Positions 1 to 12,400 of a DNA stretch of 64,000 nucleotides are shown piece after piece. The notes beneath the pieces were generated by a model, which saw only the letters and a list, made by a program, of their open reading frames with translations, did not search any database and was not told the DNA's origin. A program made the position numbers and the translations under genes. Origin of the DNA: Talpa occidentalis (lineage: Eukaryota; Chordata; Mammalia; Eulipotyphla; Talpidae); the NCBI RefSeq assembly GCF_014898055.3, contig NW_023605083.1:93273483-93337482 (forward strand), in the 5' to 3' direction. Within the stretch, counting starts at the first letter, position 1, and every line of letters starts with the position of its first letter.

Positions 1-310
1 CCGAGTATAGTTAAAGAATGGGTCAGTCAGTCCAGAAGCAGCAGGTGAGGGTGGCTGAGTGTGCAAGTGCTCACCAAGGTTCATTCTCTTCTGCTCTGCT
101 AGCACACTCTTGGGGAATATGGGGGGACCTGGAATTGAAGCAGCGGTGAATTACAGGGTGACAACATTGAAGTTTGGTTCTGCAGAATCCAGGTCTGAAA
201 GGGATGATGTGACGGGGGCAGGGGATGGACGGTATTGGCCCCATGGTCTGAAAGTGCTGGAGCGATGGGCAGGGTATCTAATCTTCCTTCTTTTCCTTGT
301 TTCTTTGCAG

Positions 311-414
311 CTTCAGCCTGAAGCCAGTAAAACCTCTGAGAACCTCCTTTCCCCATCATCTCAGCTGTCTCCCCGCCAAAGCTTTGTGCAAAGCCACTTT
401 CAAGCACAGTATAG
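311..414 (+). CDS. USP43: USP43 exon a (first in window)
   Basis: Acceptor ttctttgcag, donor gtaaga. It starts in phase 0 and ends two bases into an Arg codon. It encodes residues 1-34 of the fragment, including [13 protein letters not shown], in the catalytic domain between the Cys box and the first zinc-ribbon pair. The donor is tandemly duplicated: the 12-bp unit ataggtaagaat occurs at 411-422 and 423-434. Confidence 0.95.
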
Positions 415-3400
415 GTAAGAATATAGGTAAGAATGGGATGTCACCTAAGAGTTAAGCAAACTTCTGTGCTGGTAACTGGCCTCCCATTGCCAGGTCTACC
501 CTGCGATTACTTATGAATCCCAAATTAACCACGCACTCCTCTTGTCTCTGATCTACAGTGTTTCTCCTTTGGGCCTTCCTTTCCCCTTGCAGAGAGGGTG
601 ATGTGAGGGTGGTTCTATAGAGTAGGCCTGTGGGGCCAGGACCCCACCAACAGACAATCATTGAGAAGCTGGTGGGACCCTTCCTGTTTGTTCCTTATAG
701 CCAGAGAGCTTAGGTTAATGTGTTTTTTAAAAAGATTTATTTATTCATACAAGAACTGGGGTACAGGCCAGAGGTGTGTGTGTGTGGGGGGATGAGAGAA
801 TTCACCAGAGACAGAGTGAGGAACAGAACAGGCAGACTAACTAAAATACACTGCTGAGGGGAGCAGTGGGCGAGCCAGGAGAGGTCTGCCCCACCAGGTG
901 GATTGCTCCCTGGCCAGGGATGGAACTCGTGCTGCAGTGGCTGCAGATAGCCTTATAGGTTGCGCCTTAACCCCTTGTGCCACCAGGGAGGCCCCTAATG
1001 TGTTATTTTGGGTTCAAGATTTCCCAGCATGATAAGGATATAAAATAATATGTAGTTATATAGCCTTTGATTTTAGAAAGTGTAAATTCTCTTCAGGCTT
1101 TATATATGACAGTTCAGAGATTCATATAAGGCAGAGTATTTTCAGGTATGTTTTAGTGAAAAGTCTTATTGTAGTGAGAGGTCCAGAAGGGAGGACCCCC
1201 CCTTCTCCCCACAACAGGGGTTTCTTGATGAGCTCTGAAGGTTGAATAGGCTAGGATTGAATTGGTGGGAATTTACTCAACAAGATTGAACTCCACATAA
1301 AGGTGGGAACAAGCACAATGGTCAAGATGTAGGGGGAGATGATGGTGACCGAGAACTCCCTCTGCATGACATGCTTGTGCATATATATTTTAGCTTCATC
1401 CTTCCAAGAACCCCAGGAGATATATCTTATAATTGGGGAGGTTGGGTTTTTTTTGAAAGGACATATGGAGAGTGGCAGAACCAGGATTTGACCTTTGATA
1501 GATCTCTGAAGCCCAAGTCCTCCTTCTGGTTCCTTTGTCCATCTTTGGTTGCTTGTCCATCTCACCTGTTCTTTTCTTCTGGTTGTCTGTTGCTACCTCA
1601 GTTGCCTAGAAACCCTGCCCTCTTGAAATATTTTTCTTCTGGTTGTTACATTAAATCATTTTCAAAGGTGCCTTCCTCTGAATCTTTTGCATACTATTGC
1701 CTTTCCTTTGCTCTGCTGTGTTTTCATGGGTCTCCTGTTGTTGCTTTTTTTCCTTTTATTCATATCACACAAAGTAATAATTCTTTAGTCTTACAGAATT
1801 CACTTACAGCCGTTGGATTCCATGCTTTTCAGGGATTTATGTTCTTTATATTTGGAACAGAGGACATCATTTAAATGTGTCCAGAAACTGTTCCGATTTA
1901 GGCTTTACATCATGTTCTATGATTGCCAATAAGATAAATTGAATGTGGTCACTGCCTTTGAAGTGATTATTTATTTAGGAAGACCACATAATCTGTGAAA
2001 TACTTATAGTTGCTTTCCACTAGAGCAGAGAATCCATAGCACTTGAGAATTCTCTCACTTTCTGCCCCCCCAGAGAGGGAACCCTCAGGGACCATGGATG
2101 ACTGCTGGAATGACCATGGGCACTCCACTCTTGTCTTGATTGCTTGGTATATTAAGCAATTAAAATTTCATTGTTGGGGCCTCCCCGGTGGCGCAGCGGT
2201 TGAGCGCTGGGTTGCGAAGCTGCCCGCGGCCTCTGCAGCACCGGTTCGATCCCCTGCTGCTCCCCGGCCACCGGAGGAGGGTCCCACATGGCGCGCAGAC
2301 CTCTCCTGACTCACTCTCCTCTCCCCTCAGCAGTGTATTTCAGTCTGTCTGCCTGTTCTGTTCCCAGCTCTGTCTCTGGTAAATCCGCTCACCCCCTACA
2401 CCTCTGGCCTGTACCCTGGTTCTTGTACGCATAAATAAATACATCTTTAAAAAAAAATTTCATTGTTGTACTTGAAGAAAGGTCCACTTACTTCCTGAAA
2501 ACTGTGGTGATGGGGATCTTCATAGAGAAAGCCTAGATTTTGTGATTGACAATCTTTTGTAGACGTGAAAGCTACTTGTAGGGCATCTGTCTTATATTCA
2601 GGTGCCCAAAGAAGGGGCTACTGGAACAAAAGTGAGTCAGAGGAAAAGAGGAGCACAGGAGGAAGATGAAGAACCTCCATCTAGAAGTAGGGAAAGAGGA
2701 GTCTAAGGTGAGGGCATGTTAGGGAGCAGGGAAGGGGCACCAATAATTGCTGTTACTCATTGGCACCTTTTATAATAAATGCAGTTATTTCACTGTTTAC
2801 TTCCTTTTTTTTTTTTAAAGATTTATTTGTTTATGCACACAAGAGATGGGGTACAGGCCAGAGATGTGGGGGTTGAGAGGATTCACCAGAGACAGAGTGG
2901 AGGAACAGAACAGGCAGATTGACTGAAGTACACTGCTGAGGGGAGCAGTGGGTGAGACAGGAGAGGTCTGCTGCGCCATGTGGGTACCTCCCTGGCCGGC
3001 CAGGGATCAAACTCGTGCTGCAGAGGCTGCAGTTTGCTTCATAGTGCAGTGCTTAACCCCTTGCGTCACCAGGGAGGCCCCTTACTTCCTTTTCTACCCT
3101 CTCCTTCTCTTGTTTACATATACTTTCTTCATTCCCTGCTCTCAAATATTTCCAGTGTTTACATTGGGGAGCATGCCTCCTTGTCCATGGGAGAGACATA
3201 GTAACCAAATATACCCATTTGTTTTTCCAGATTTTTAAAAAATTGGATTTATTATTTTGAAATAACATTGGCCTACAGCCCTATATGGTTCAGAGGAACA
3301 AGTTCCCGTGTTCTCTAGATATTTTATTCGTGCCTACTGTGTGCCAGGCTCTTTTCTGCGTGCTGGTGACTGAACTGTGAACAAGACCCAGTGCCTAGTC

Positions 3401-6400
3401 TCATGGTACTCATGCTGTCGGGAGGGTGATGTATCAGACACACGTCAATAAACAACTTGCAGAGAGATAAGTGAGGTGATGAGGTGTAACTTGGGAGGTG
3501 GGGAGATAGCCAACCTTAGATAAGGTGGTCAGGGGAGGCTTCCTTTCAGAGAGGACATTTGAGCTGAGATCTGAGTGAAGAGTCAGCCATTTGAATTCAG
3601 GCATTCCAGGCAGGGAAACAGCAGAGGCAAAGGGTGAATAATTTTTGTAATTTTAGGACAGAAAGGTCCAGGTAGCTGCCCAAAAGTGAGGGCTGGAAGG
3701 TAAGCCTGGAGAGTGGATGGGCACCTAGTAGTGCAGATGTCCAGTCCCAGCGTGGATTTTGGTCTCCAGGGCACCGGAAGTCACTGCAAAGTTTAAAGCA
3801 GGGTGTGGTCTAGTTGTCATTTTAAGAGATTACGCCAGTTGTTATCGTTATCGACCATGCAGGGGAGGCAAGACTGGAAGCAGGAGCAGCAGCTGATGTT
3901 ATACTTGCTAACCATTTAAGGGTATGGGGTGGAGAGACAGATGAAATCTAGGGTGACTCCTGGGTTTTGATATATTCATGCTCGCTTAAAGACAGCGATG
4001 GGTGGTGGTGGGTGATTTTATTGTGCAAGCATCGTTGAGTGTAATTGCACAGTCCTAGATGGTACTGTCCACTCCATACGTTGGCTGTGTGCTACAGCCA
4101 ACTCTCACTTAGCAACTGCAACAGTAGTTATATAACTGGCTAGTGCTCTGAAGGAAAGCTTGGGTTCTTTGAAGTGCAGGTGTTCCAGGTGTGTTACAGG
4201 TGTGAAAGAGGAAAGAGTCTGATTTCCCTTTACTCTCCACTCCACCCCTGCATGCTCACAGCACTCTGACACCACATGAGTGGGTGTTTTTCCCACCGCC
4301 AGTGGTTCTGCAGTGCTCTGTGGACACCAAATGAGTGTCGTGCAATCTAACTCAGCTCTGAGTCTCTACCTGGAGTCAGCACAGACCCCACAGGTCAAGG
4401 GTTCATCCTCCCCAGACACCTGTTGCAAGCCCTTGTGCAGCTGACTAGCTGTAAACTGGGGGTTCCCAGACACCTCCTTCAAGTTTGATAATTTCTAGTG
4501 TTTCCCCTCAGAGCGCTGGAAAACATCTTAGTTACTAGATTGCTCATGTTGTGGAAAAAAAACAATTAATGATGAACTTGATGTCCTTTCTTCAGGAGAA
4601 AGCAATGCATGGTTTGGGGGAGCCCAGTGTCTCACAAGCAGGGAGCGCACTTCCTAAGGGATTTTGGGTAAGAGCAGGCTTTATGAGTGTTAGAAGAGGC
4701 AACATGGAATAATCACATGAGGGGATAAGAGGTCAGGAGTTTCCTCACATTGTTGCTGGGTGCTATTTTGGGGGCAGGAGAGCTGGCTGAGCTGAGCTGC
4801 AGGATGGTGATTGGTGTGTGTTAGATTTTCTTGACAGGAAGCTATTTCCCCTAAGTGCAGGATGACTTAGATTTAGGTTTGTGATGTGGGCCATCTGGGT
4901 CTGGATATGTGACTTAGCTTTATCACCAGCTTTTTAAATTTTTTAAATTTTTTAATTTTTTTAAAGATTTACAGGATGGGGACTTGTGCATACAAGAGCT
5001 GGGGCACAGGTCAGAGGTGCAGGGGATGAGAGGATTCACCAGAGACAGAGTGGGGAACAGAATAGGCAGACCGACTGAAGTACACTGCTGAGGGGAGCAG
5101 TGGGTGAGACAGGAAAGGTCTGCTTCGCCATGTGGGTTGCTTCCTGGCCGGCCAGGAATCAAACATGTGCTGCAGAGGCTGCAAATTGCTTCACAGTGCG
5201 GTGCTTAACCCCTTGCTTATTTTAACCCTAGCTTATTTTAAAAGGATCCAACTCAGGTCCAGCCAGATGGGAGAAATGCAGAGGGCAAGGTATGTGGGGA
5301 AGAACATGGAGCCCCCATCCTCTCCAGGAGCATCACCCTCCTAGAACCTTTGGGTGTTTACTAGTCTGGAGCCATCCTCTGCAGGGGCCTTTATAGCGGT
5401 GTTACTGCAGAGGCAGGATTGAGCACATCATTGGCTCTTGGTTGTTAACTCAACCTCTAGCCTGCCTCCCCTCCTGGGTGAAGGAGTGAGGCTGAAAGAG
5501 GCAACCCTGGAATCACAAGTCCCCATCTTGTGTTATCTAGGGGCCTTCCCAAAATCACCCCAATGACATGAACTCAGGTGTGATCACATGGAGCCTCATC
5601 ATGAATTACAAATGATGCTTTCACTTTTATCACTCTCATGACTTTGGAAATTCCAAAGATCTTCAGAGCTCTGTGTCAGAAACAGGGAAAAAGACCAAAT
5701 ATATATTTCTTATTATAAATCACGAGATGCTTGACTCTTGTGATGGGTGAGTCAGGGGAGGCTTCCTGAGGAAGTGACATTTGAGATGATCAGATATTAA
5801 GGACTACCGTGCCCTTTGGGTAGATTACTGTAGGTTGATGAGTAAGAAGGTGCTCATGCTATAAAAAGGACAGGTGACTGTTAAAAATACCTGCTTTGTG
5901 CCTTATGGTCTACTCTAAAGAAAAGTAGACTTAGGGATGTCCATCTAGGCTAGGGCTTTTGAGATCTGAGAAGTGATTTTTCTGTAGCGGTCAACGGGGC
6001 AGCTTAGGCTGGTCCTGCTGCTCTCCATTCTTCCAGAACCCTCCCCACTGGGACGGGCAGGACTGGGGTGGAGCCTTGTTCTGATATCAGCCTTTATGAA
6101 ATAGAAAGATGAATGTGCACTTCAGGGTTAACTCAGAGGCCCCACCCACTGAGGTTCTCCCTCTGCCCCCATTTTTAAAAGGGCTTGGCTTTTGATTTTG
6201 AGTGGAGGCGAGAAAGAGAATAGTATTAGAGTGCAGGAGGTCGGGGCTAGAGGAAGAATAATTAGTTATTCTATATGATTAGCACCACAGCCTAAAATAC
6301 CTGTAATAACCAAGGATGCTGGTGTTTTGTCTAGAGGAAGCAGTGTGTGAGACCTCCCTGGTGGCTCAAAGGGCTAAGTCTCAGCACTGTGAAGCTATCT

Positions 6401-9400
6401 GCAGCCACTGCAGCATGAGTTCCATCCCTTGCCAGGGAGCTGACCCACATGGCACAGCAGACCTCTGCTGGCTTGCCTGCTGCTCCCCTCAGCTGTGTAT
6501 TTCAGTCAGTCTGCCTGTTCTGTTCCCTACTCTGTCTCTGGTGAATCCTCTCACCCCCTGCATCTCAGGCCTACACCCCAGTTTTTGTATGCAAAAATAA
6601 ATCTTTTAAAAAAAATAGAGGAGGCAGTGTGTGTGTATGTTTATTCACAGAAAGTTTAATCTGGTTCCCATTATACGCAGAGTACACTTTTGAAGGCTTT
6701 CTCAGAGAGGTCTCAGAGGGGACGTCTCGATTAAGGGTTACCATAATGGTCGCTCCTGGTGGAGACATCAGTGCCACCATTCAATGGGAAGGTGAAGCTG
6801 GTCAGCTTTGAGGTGTGAGGTGTGCATTGGGAAAAGGGATGAGAGGTAAAACCTGTGGTGCCAAAGTCTGGGGCTTACTTTGGGGCATTTGTATCTGCGA
6901 GGAGGTCCGGGCCAGGGGTTCAGCAGCAGTAACCAGGGTGACTTGGTAACCGAAGCTCTTGGACAACGAAGACCTTGGGAGATGGCGAGTGAATGTTGAA
7001 GGGCAGTGGGTGACTTTCTGTCCCCACATACCTAGGGACAGACCCATGAGTGCCCCACCCATGAGTGGGGGAGATGGTGACGCAAGGACCGCTCAGACCA
7101 TATTTGGGTTATTTGCTGCAGCTGCTAACATCCTGATCTCTGTAACAGTAATGCTGCCCCTCTTCTGGATCTGTTGATCTCACTCTGTCCTTCTTTCTTA
7201 GCCTTTGAAAAGAAGGTGTATTTCACATCCTCTCTGTACTTTATTATGAAAACAATGTGTTTATTTTTTCCCTTTTTTATCCCATTGGGGAAACACCTCC
7301 TATGTATGTCACCACACCACCCCCACCACCAGAGCATCCAAGTCCTTTACTGTAGACCTTTTGACCCCTCCCCATTATGGCCCCTGCCTTCACCCCTCGC
7401 TGCTCCCCCTCTGGTAGCCTCCATTTGGAGTCAGATTTCTAGGGTTTGTTTTGATTTAGTTTTGTAGTTTGTTTTATTTCTCTATATTCCACATACAAGT
7501 GAAACCACCCAGTATATTTCTTTCTCCTTCTGACATACTTCGCTCAGCATATCCCCCTCCAGCCCCACTATGTTGTTGGGGGAAAAAAAAAAATAAAGCT
7601 GATAGGGTGAAAAAAAAAAAAAGAAAATGGCAAGGGTTCACCTTTTGTAATAGCTGAGTGATACTCTATCATGTATAGATCCCGCATCTTCTTCATCCAC
7701 TCCTCTGTCCTTGGGACAGTGTGTTTTCTTTATTCGTTAAATATAAAATGAGATGATTCCATGTTTTTTCTGCCCCGCCCTTGCTCCCCAACAGAGGCAC
7801 GTGGCCCACTAGAAAGGTGGTAGCCTTGTGTCAATTTAATGTGATGCAATTTTAAAAGAGAAATAAATGCAGCCTAGCTGAGTATTAGGCTAGAAAAATA
7901 AATGAGTACATCAAAGAAAAATATTTCTTTTCATTTGTTTGCTTAAATGCAAAGCAGGGATTTGGAAATTTCCTGACAAAATACATCCTCAGGCCTGTGC
8001 TATGTGAAGGTACCTGATAGGATGAAGGTGGGGAAGAGTTGGAAGAGAAATGGGGTGGCAGAGGAGACGCCACACACGTCAGATCCCCAGGCAGACTGGA
8101 GCTCACTGTCTCATATACTTTTTTTTTTTTTAAACTAAAACATCACTGTGATTTTTCTCCTAAAGGGAATTTTAGCAGAGGCATTTAGAATGATCGGTGA
8201 TTCCTGGGGTCTGTTTGAAATCTGAAGTCATAGTGGGTGTTCTGTTAACTTGCATCTGAGAGAACCATGAACAGATCACTTAGGGGCGCCTTAGGCAGCA
8301 TCCTGAGAACCTCAGTTTTCTTGTTTGTCCCTGGTTGATCAGAAAGCCATTCAAGCAGGACACGCCCTCCCGAGAGACTCAGGAAACCTGGTTCTGATAG
8401 CAGCTCCAGCTTCACTGCTGACTTTCCCTGGTGCTGTCTGGTGGTGAGAGGATGGGTGTCATTGGTATTGTTCCCCACCCCCAAGGGAGTGAATGGGGCA
8501 TCCCCAGATCTCTTACATCTTGAAAAAATAGGGTGTGTATTATACAATGAAGGAACTAAAATTGGAGTACCCACGTAGGATATAAAAGGAGTGCTTTACT
8601 TTCAGAGATATTTGCTAAAGTAAGGGAGTGTTAAATTTAGAAGAGTTTCTAGAATGTGAGTAAACTATATGTCTATCTGTTCTGAAACAATTGGTGCCTT
8701 ACTCACTTCCTCACTTGTACTGGAGACTCTATAAATGACGATGAGTGTAGACTTTGGAGCCTGAGCCTGCCTGGCTCTGCCACTTAGAAGCTGTGCATTC
8801 TTGACCAAGTTACTTTCTTTCTTGTTTTGGTTTTCTTCTCTGTAAAATTGGGTTGATTCTGATTATATTGGGTAGCAAATGACTTAATATATATATAATG
8901 CCCAGTTCTATGTCCAGTTTTTTTTTAAGATTTATTTTTATTTATGCATACAAGAACTGGGGTACAGGCCAGAGGTGTGGGGGGTGAGAGGATTCACCAG
9001 ACAGAGTGGGGAACAGAACAGGCAGACTGACTGAAACACACTGCTGAGGGGAGCAGCGGGCGAGACAGGAGAGGTCTGCTGTGCCATGTGGGTTAGCAAC
9101 CTGGCCAGGGATGGAATTCATGGCTGGTAATAGCTTGATAGTGCTGAGATTTTTAACCCCTGTGCCCCCAGGGGGGCCCTTTATGTCCAGTTCTTAGAAA
9201 TGCTTAGTAATATTACCTGTTACTGTTAGCTGCCATTTTTCTGAGCTTTGTTTTTTCAGTACAATAGGGAAGTTGGGCAATGTCAATCAATGCCTGGGCT
9301 ATACCTGAATGGCACCTGTTTTTTTTTCCTTTTTTTTTACTATCAATACCTGCACCTCTTCTCATGCCCCTCAAACAGAATCTTGGGGAGTGTGGTGAGG

Positions 9401-12400
9401 GGTGAGTTGGGGATAATGCTTAGACATCTACATTTAAAAAAAAAAGCTTCCCGTGGGATTCTGGGGTAGAGAGGGAACCTGAACCAGGGTAATAGATGGT
9501 CCTGAGATCTCTTCCAGTTTGAAAGTTGGCACTCTATGCTTCTGTTTGGAGGGGTTAGTATTTCCTTCCCCATACCGAATGCACTAATATGAGCGATTAA
9601 CTGCTTTTTTTTTCTTTTAAAAGAATTGAGGTGACAGTCATATAACGTAGACTTACTCATTTTAAAGTGTATGATTCAGCGGCACGCACACTCAGTGCAC
9701 AGCTACCACCTTTTTCTAGCTCCTAAACATTTCTGTTACCCCAAAAGATTGTGCCCACAATCAGCCCCCAATTTCTCTCTCTCCCAGCACCCCTCAACCA
9801 CCAATTTGCTTTCTGTCTCATGGCTTTGCCCGATCTGGATATTGCATATAAACGGAATCTGAAACTATGTGGCCTTTTGTGTTTGTTTCTTACTTAGCTT
9901 AGTGTTTTTGAGGTTCACCCATGTTTGTAGCCTGTAGAGGACTTCCTCCTTTTGGCTGAATAATATTCCATCATGTAATTACAGAGTAATTCCATATTTA
10001 ACTGCTTGGGGATCCACCAAATGTACTACATTGTGTTTACTCATTTACCCACTGGTGGATATTTGGGCTGTTTTCACCCACTGGCTGTTGCAAATAATGC
10101 TGCTCCAAATATTTGTCTACAAGTATTTGCTTGAATACCTGTTTTCAGGTTTTTTAAATTAAATTTGTTTATTTTCTTAACTCGTAAATTTTTGGACTAT
10201 ATATGCAGGTGTCCCATGCAATAGCATTTTTAAAAAAAGATTTATTTATGTATATAAGAACTGGGATATAAGCCAGAGATGTGGAGGGTGAAAGGATTCA
10301 CCAGAGACAGAGTGGGGAGCAGAACAGGCGTATCTACTGAGATATACTGCTGAGGGGAGCAGCGGGCAAGACAGGAGAGGTCTGCTGCACCAGGGTCACC
10401 TCCCTGGCCAGGGATTGAACTCGTGCTGCAGTGGCTGTGGAGGGCTTCACAGGTTGCATCTTAACCCTTGTGCCGCCAAGGAGGCTCACAATAACATTTT
10501 TATATTGAAACTTTTTAAGAGCTCATCCAATTGTTTCAGTGTGATTAAACTTTAAGATCTCTCCTTTGCCCTCACAGATCTTCCTTGACCTGTCCTCACT
10601 GCCTGAAACAGAGCAACACCTTTGATCCCTTCCTGTGTGTGTCACTTCCTATCCCCTTGCGCCAGACAAGGTATGTGAGTGTCGCGCCCGGAGAACTTGC
10701 TTCCATCCTCATTCCTTACTGGGGAGCTCCTTACCCTGTGTCTGCTATTTTTTCTTATAAATAATGCTGTTGTCTTTCCAGGCTTTGGCCTATTTGGAAG
10801 CTGGCCTGGGCCAATCCGTATCACTTGGTCAGACAGGGGTAGGATGGAGAAAATCTGTCACTGACTCTTCCTTGCTTTGTCTCCAAATCTTTTTTTCCTT
10901 TGGAAAGATGTAGGGAAAAGATATTCTTAAGGAGAAAAAAAAAAAAAAACTGTTGGAGGAGATGAGAAATAAGAGAAAAGGGTATAAGATTGGCTAAGAG
11001 GGTGGCAGGATTTGACTCTAGAATGAAGAGGTACATCGTGAAGGCTTTGCAGAAGCCCAGGACTTAACAGTAAGGCAACTGACCAATGTCGCCATCATAG
11101 CATTTTAGTGAGCTCCTGTTTGGATGCCTGCACTGGCATTGAGGTGGCAGTATTTCTTCTTGCATTCAACAGCTCTATAAATATCATTTCTCTCACCCTC
11201 TGCTTGTTGAAATCCCCCTATCTTTATTTAGCATGTAATGACATGACATCTTCATTAAGCCTTTCCTGGCAACTGAATCCCCTTCCTGCTCTGAATTCTG
11301 TATTGCTAATCATCTATGCCACAATATAACAGAGGCTTATATGCTTATCAGTGATACTATCAGATGATGTCTGCTGATGTGACCTCAGATTTCTAGTCTG
11401 ATGCTATATAGCACAGTGGTCACGACCACTGACACTGGAGCCAAATGGTCCAGGTTCAAATCCTGTCTCTACCAATTAATTACCTGTATGAATTAGGTGT
11501 AGAACTGGAGAACCAGGAGCTAGAATAGTAATGCTGGTGGGCATAGCAGGAAGTGGAGCTAGAGAGGTTGGGGGGCAGGAGTGCTGTGTACACTAAAAGG
11601 AAAATTTCAATATGAAAAGCTTATTGAATCATATGGAAGAAGCTCAACTGCTTTATTTTTCAAACTTTGAAGTTTGTTTTTGCTTAAGATGATCTATTTA
11701 TCAAACAGAACCCTGTGATCCATTCTTAATCAAATAGGATTTATTTTTAACTCTGAAAAAGCAGTCTTAGCAATCCCCTTTGGAGATTTGGCTCTCCACT
11801 GCCACCTGGTGACAGCATACCTGAAGTGCAGTGACCCAACCGAAAAACTAAGGTTAGCCTAAGCGCTGAACTAACCCAAATGAAATGGTATTGCCACAAT
11901 TCATGTCAGTCCTTTAAGGGTTTGGCCTCCTTCCTATTTTCCAGATTCTTGAGCGTCACCTTGGTCTTCCCTTCTAAGAGCCAGAGGTTCCTGAGGGTTG
12001 GCCTGGCGGTGCCGATCCTCAGCACAGTGGCAGCCCTGAGGAAGATGGTGGCAGAGGAAGGCGGTGCCCCTACGGATGAGGTGTGACAGAATTGCACCGG
12101 GGTCTGGTCACTGGGTGACAGAATGCTAACTGGGCTAGCTGTCTGGGCTGATTAGGCTAATTTCTGGTTCCAAGGTGACTCGAGGGTGACTCATGAGTTT
12201 CTACTCGATTAGTAGTCCCTGGTGTCTGTGATGTCTGGGTCTTGACCACTCCCTGCATTTATAGAAACCAGAAAAGGACACCACCACTGTCTTCCAAGAA
12301 GGTGATTAGGATCATGATCACCATAATTTCAACAATAGCTAGCCCTCAGTCATACTGGGTGCAGGCTGTAAACTTTATATTCATTGCTAGTGTAATACTC

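Noticed and set aside
2177..2260. tRNA-like sequence with A and B boxes
   Set aside because: It is the head of a tRNA-derived SINE with target duplications, not a tRNA gene; the same applies to the other SINE heads.
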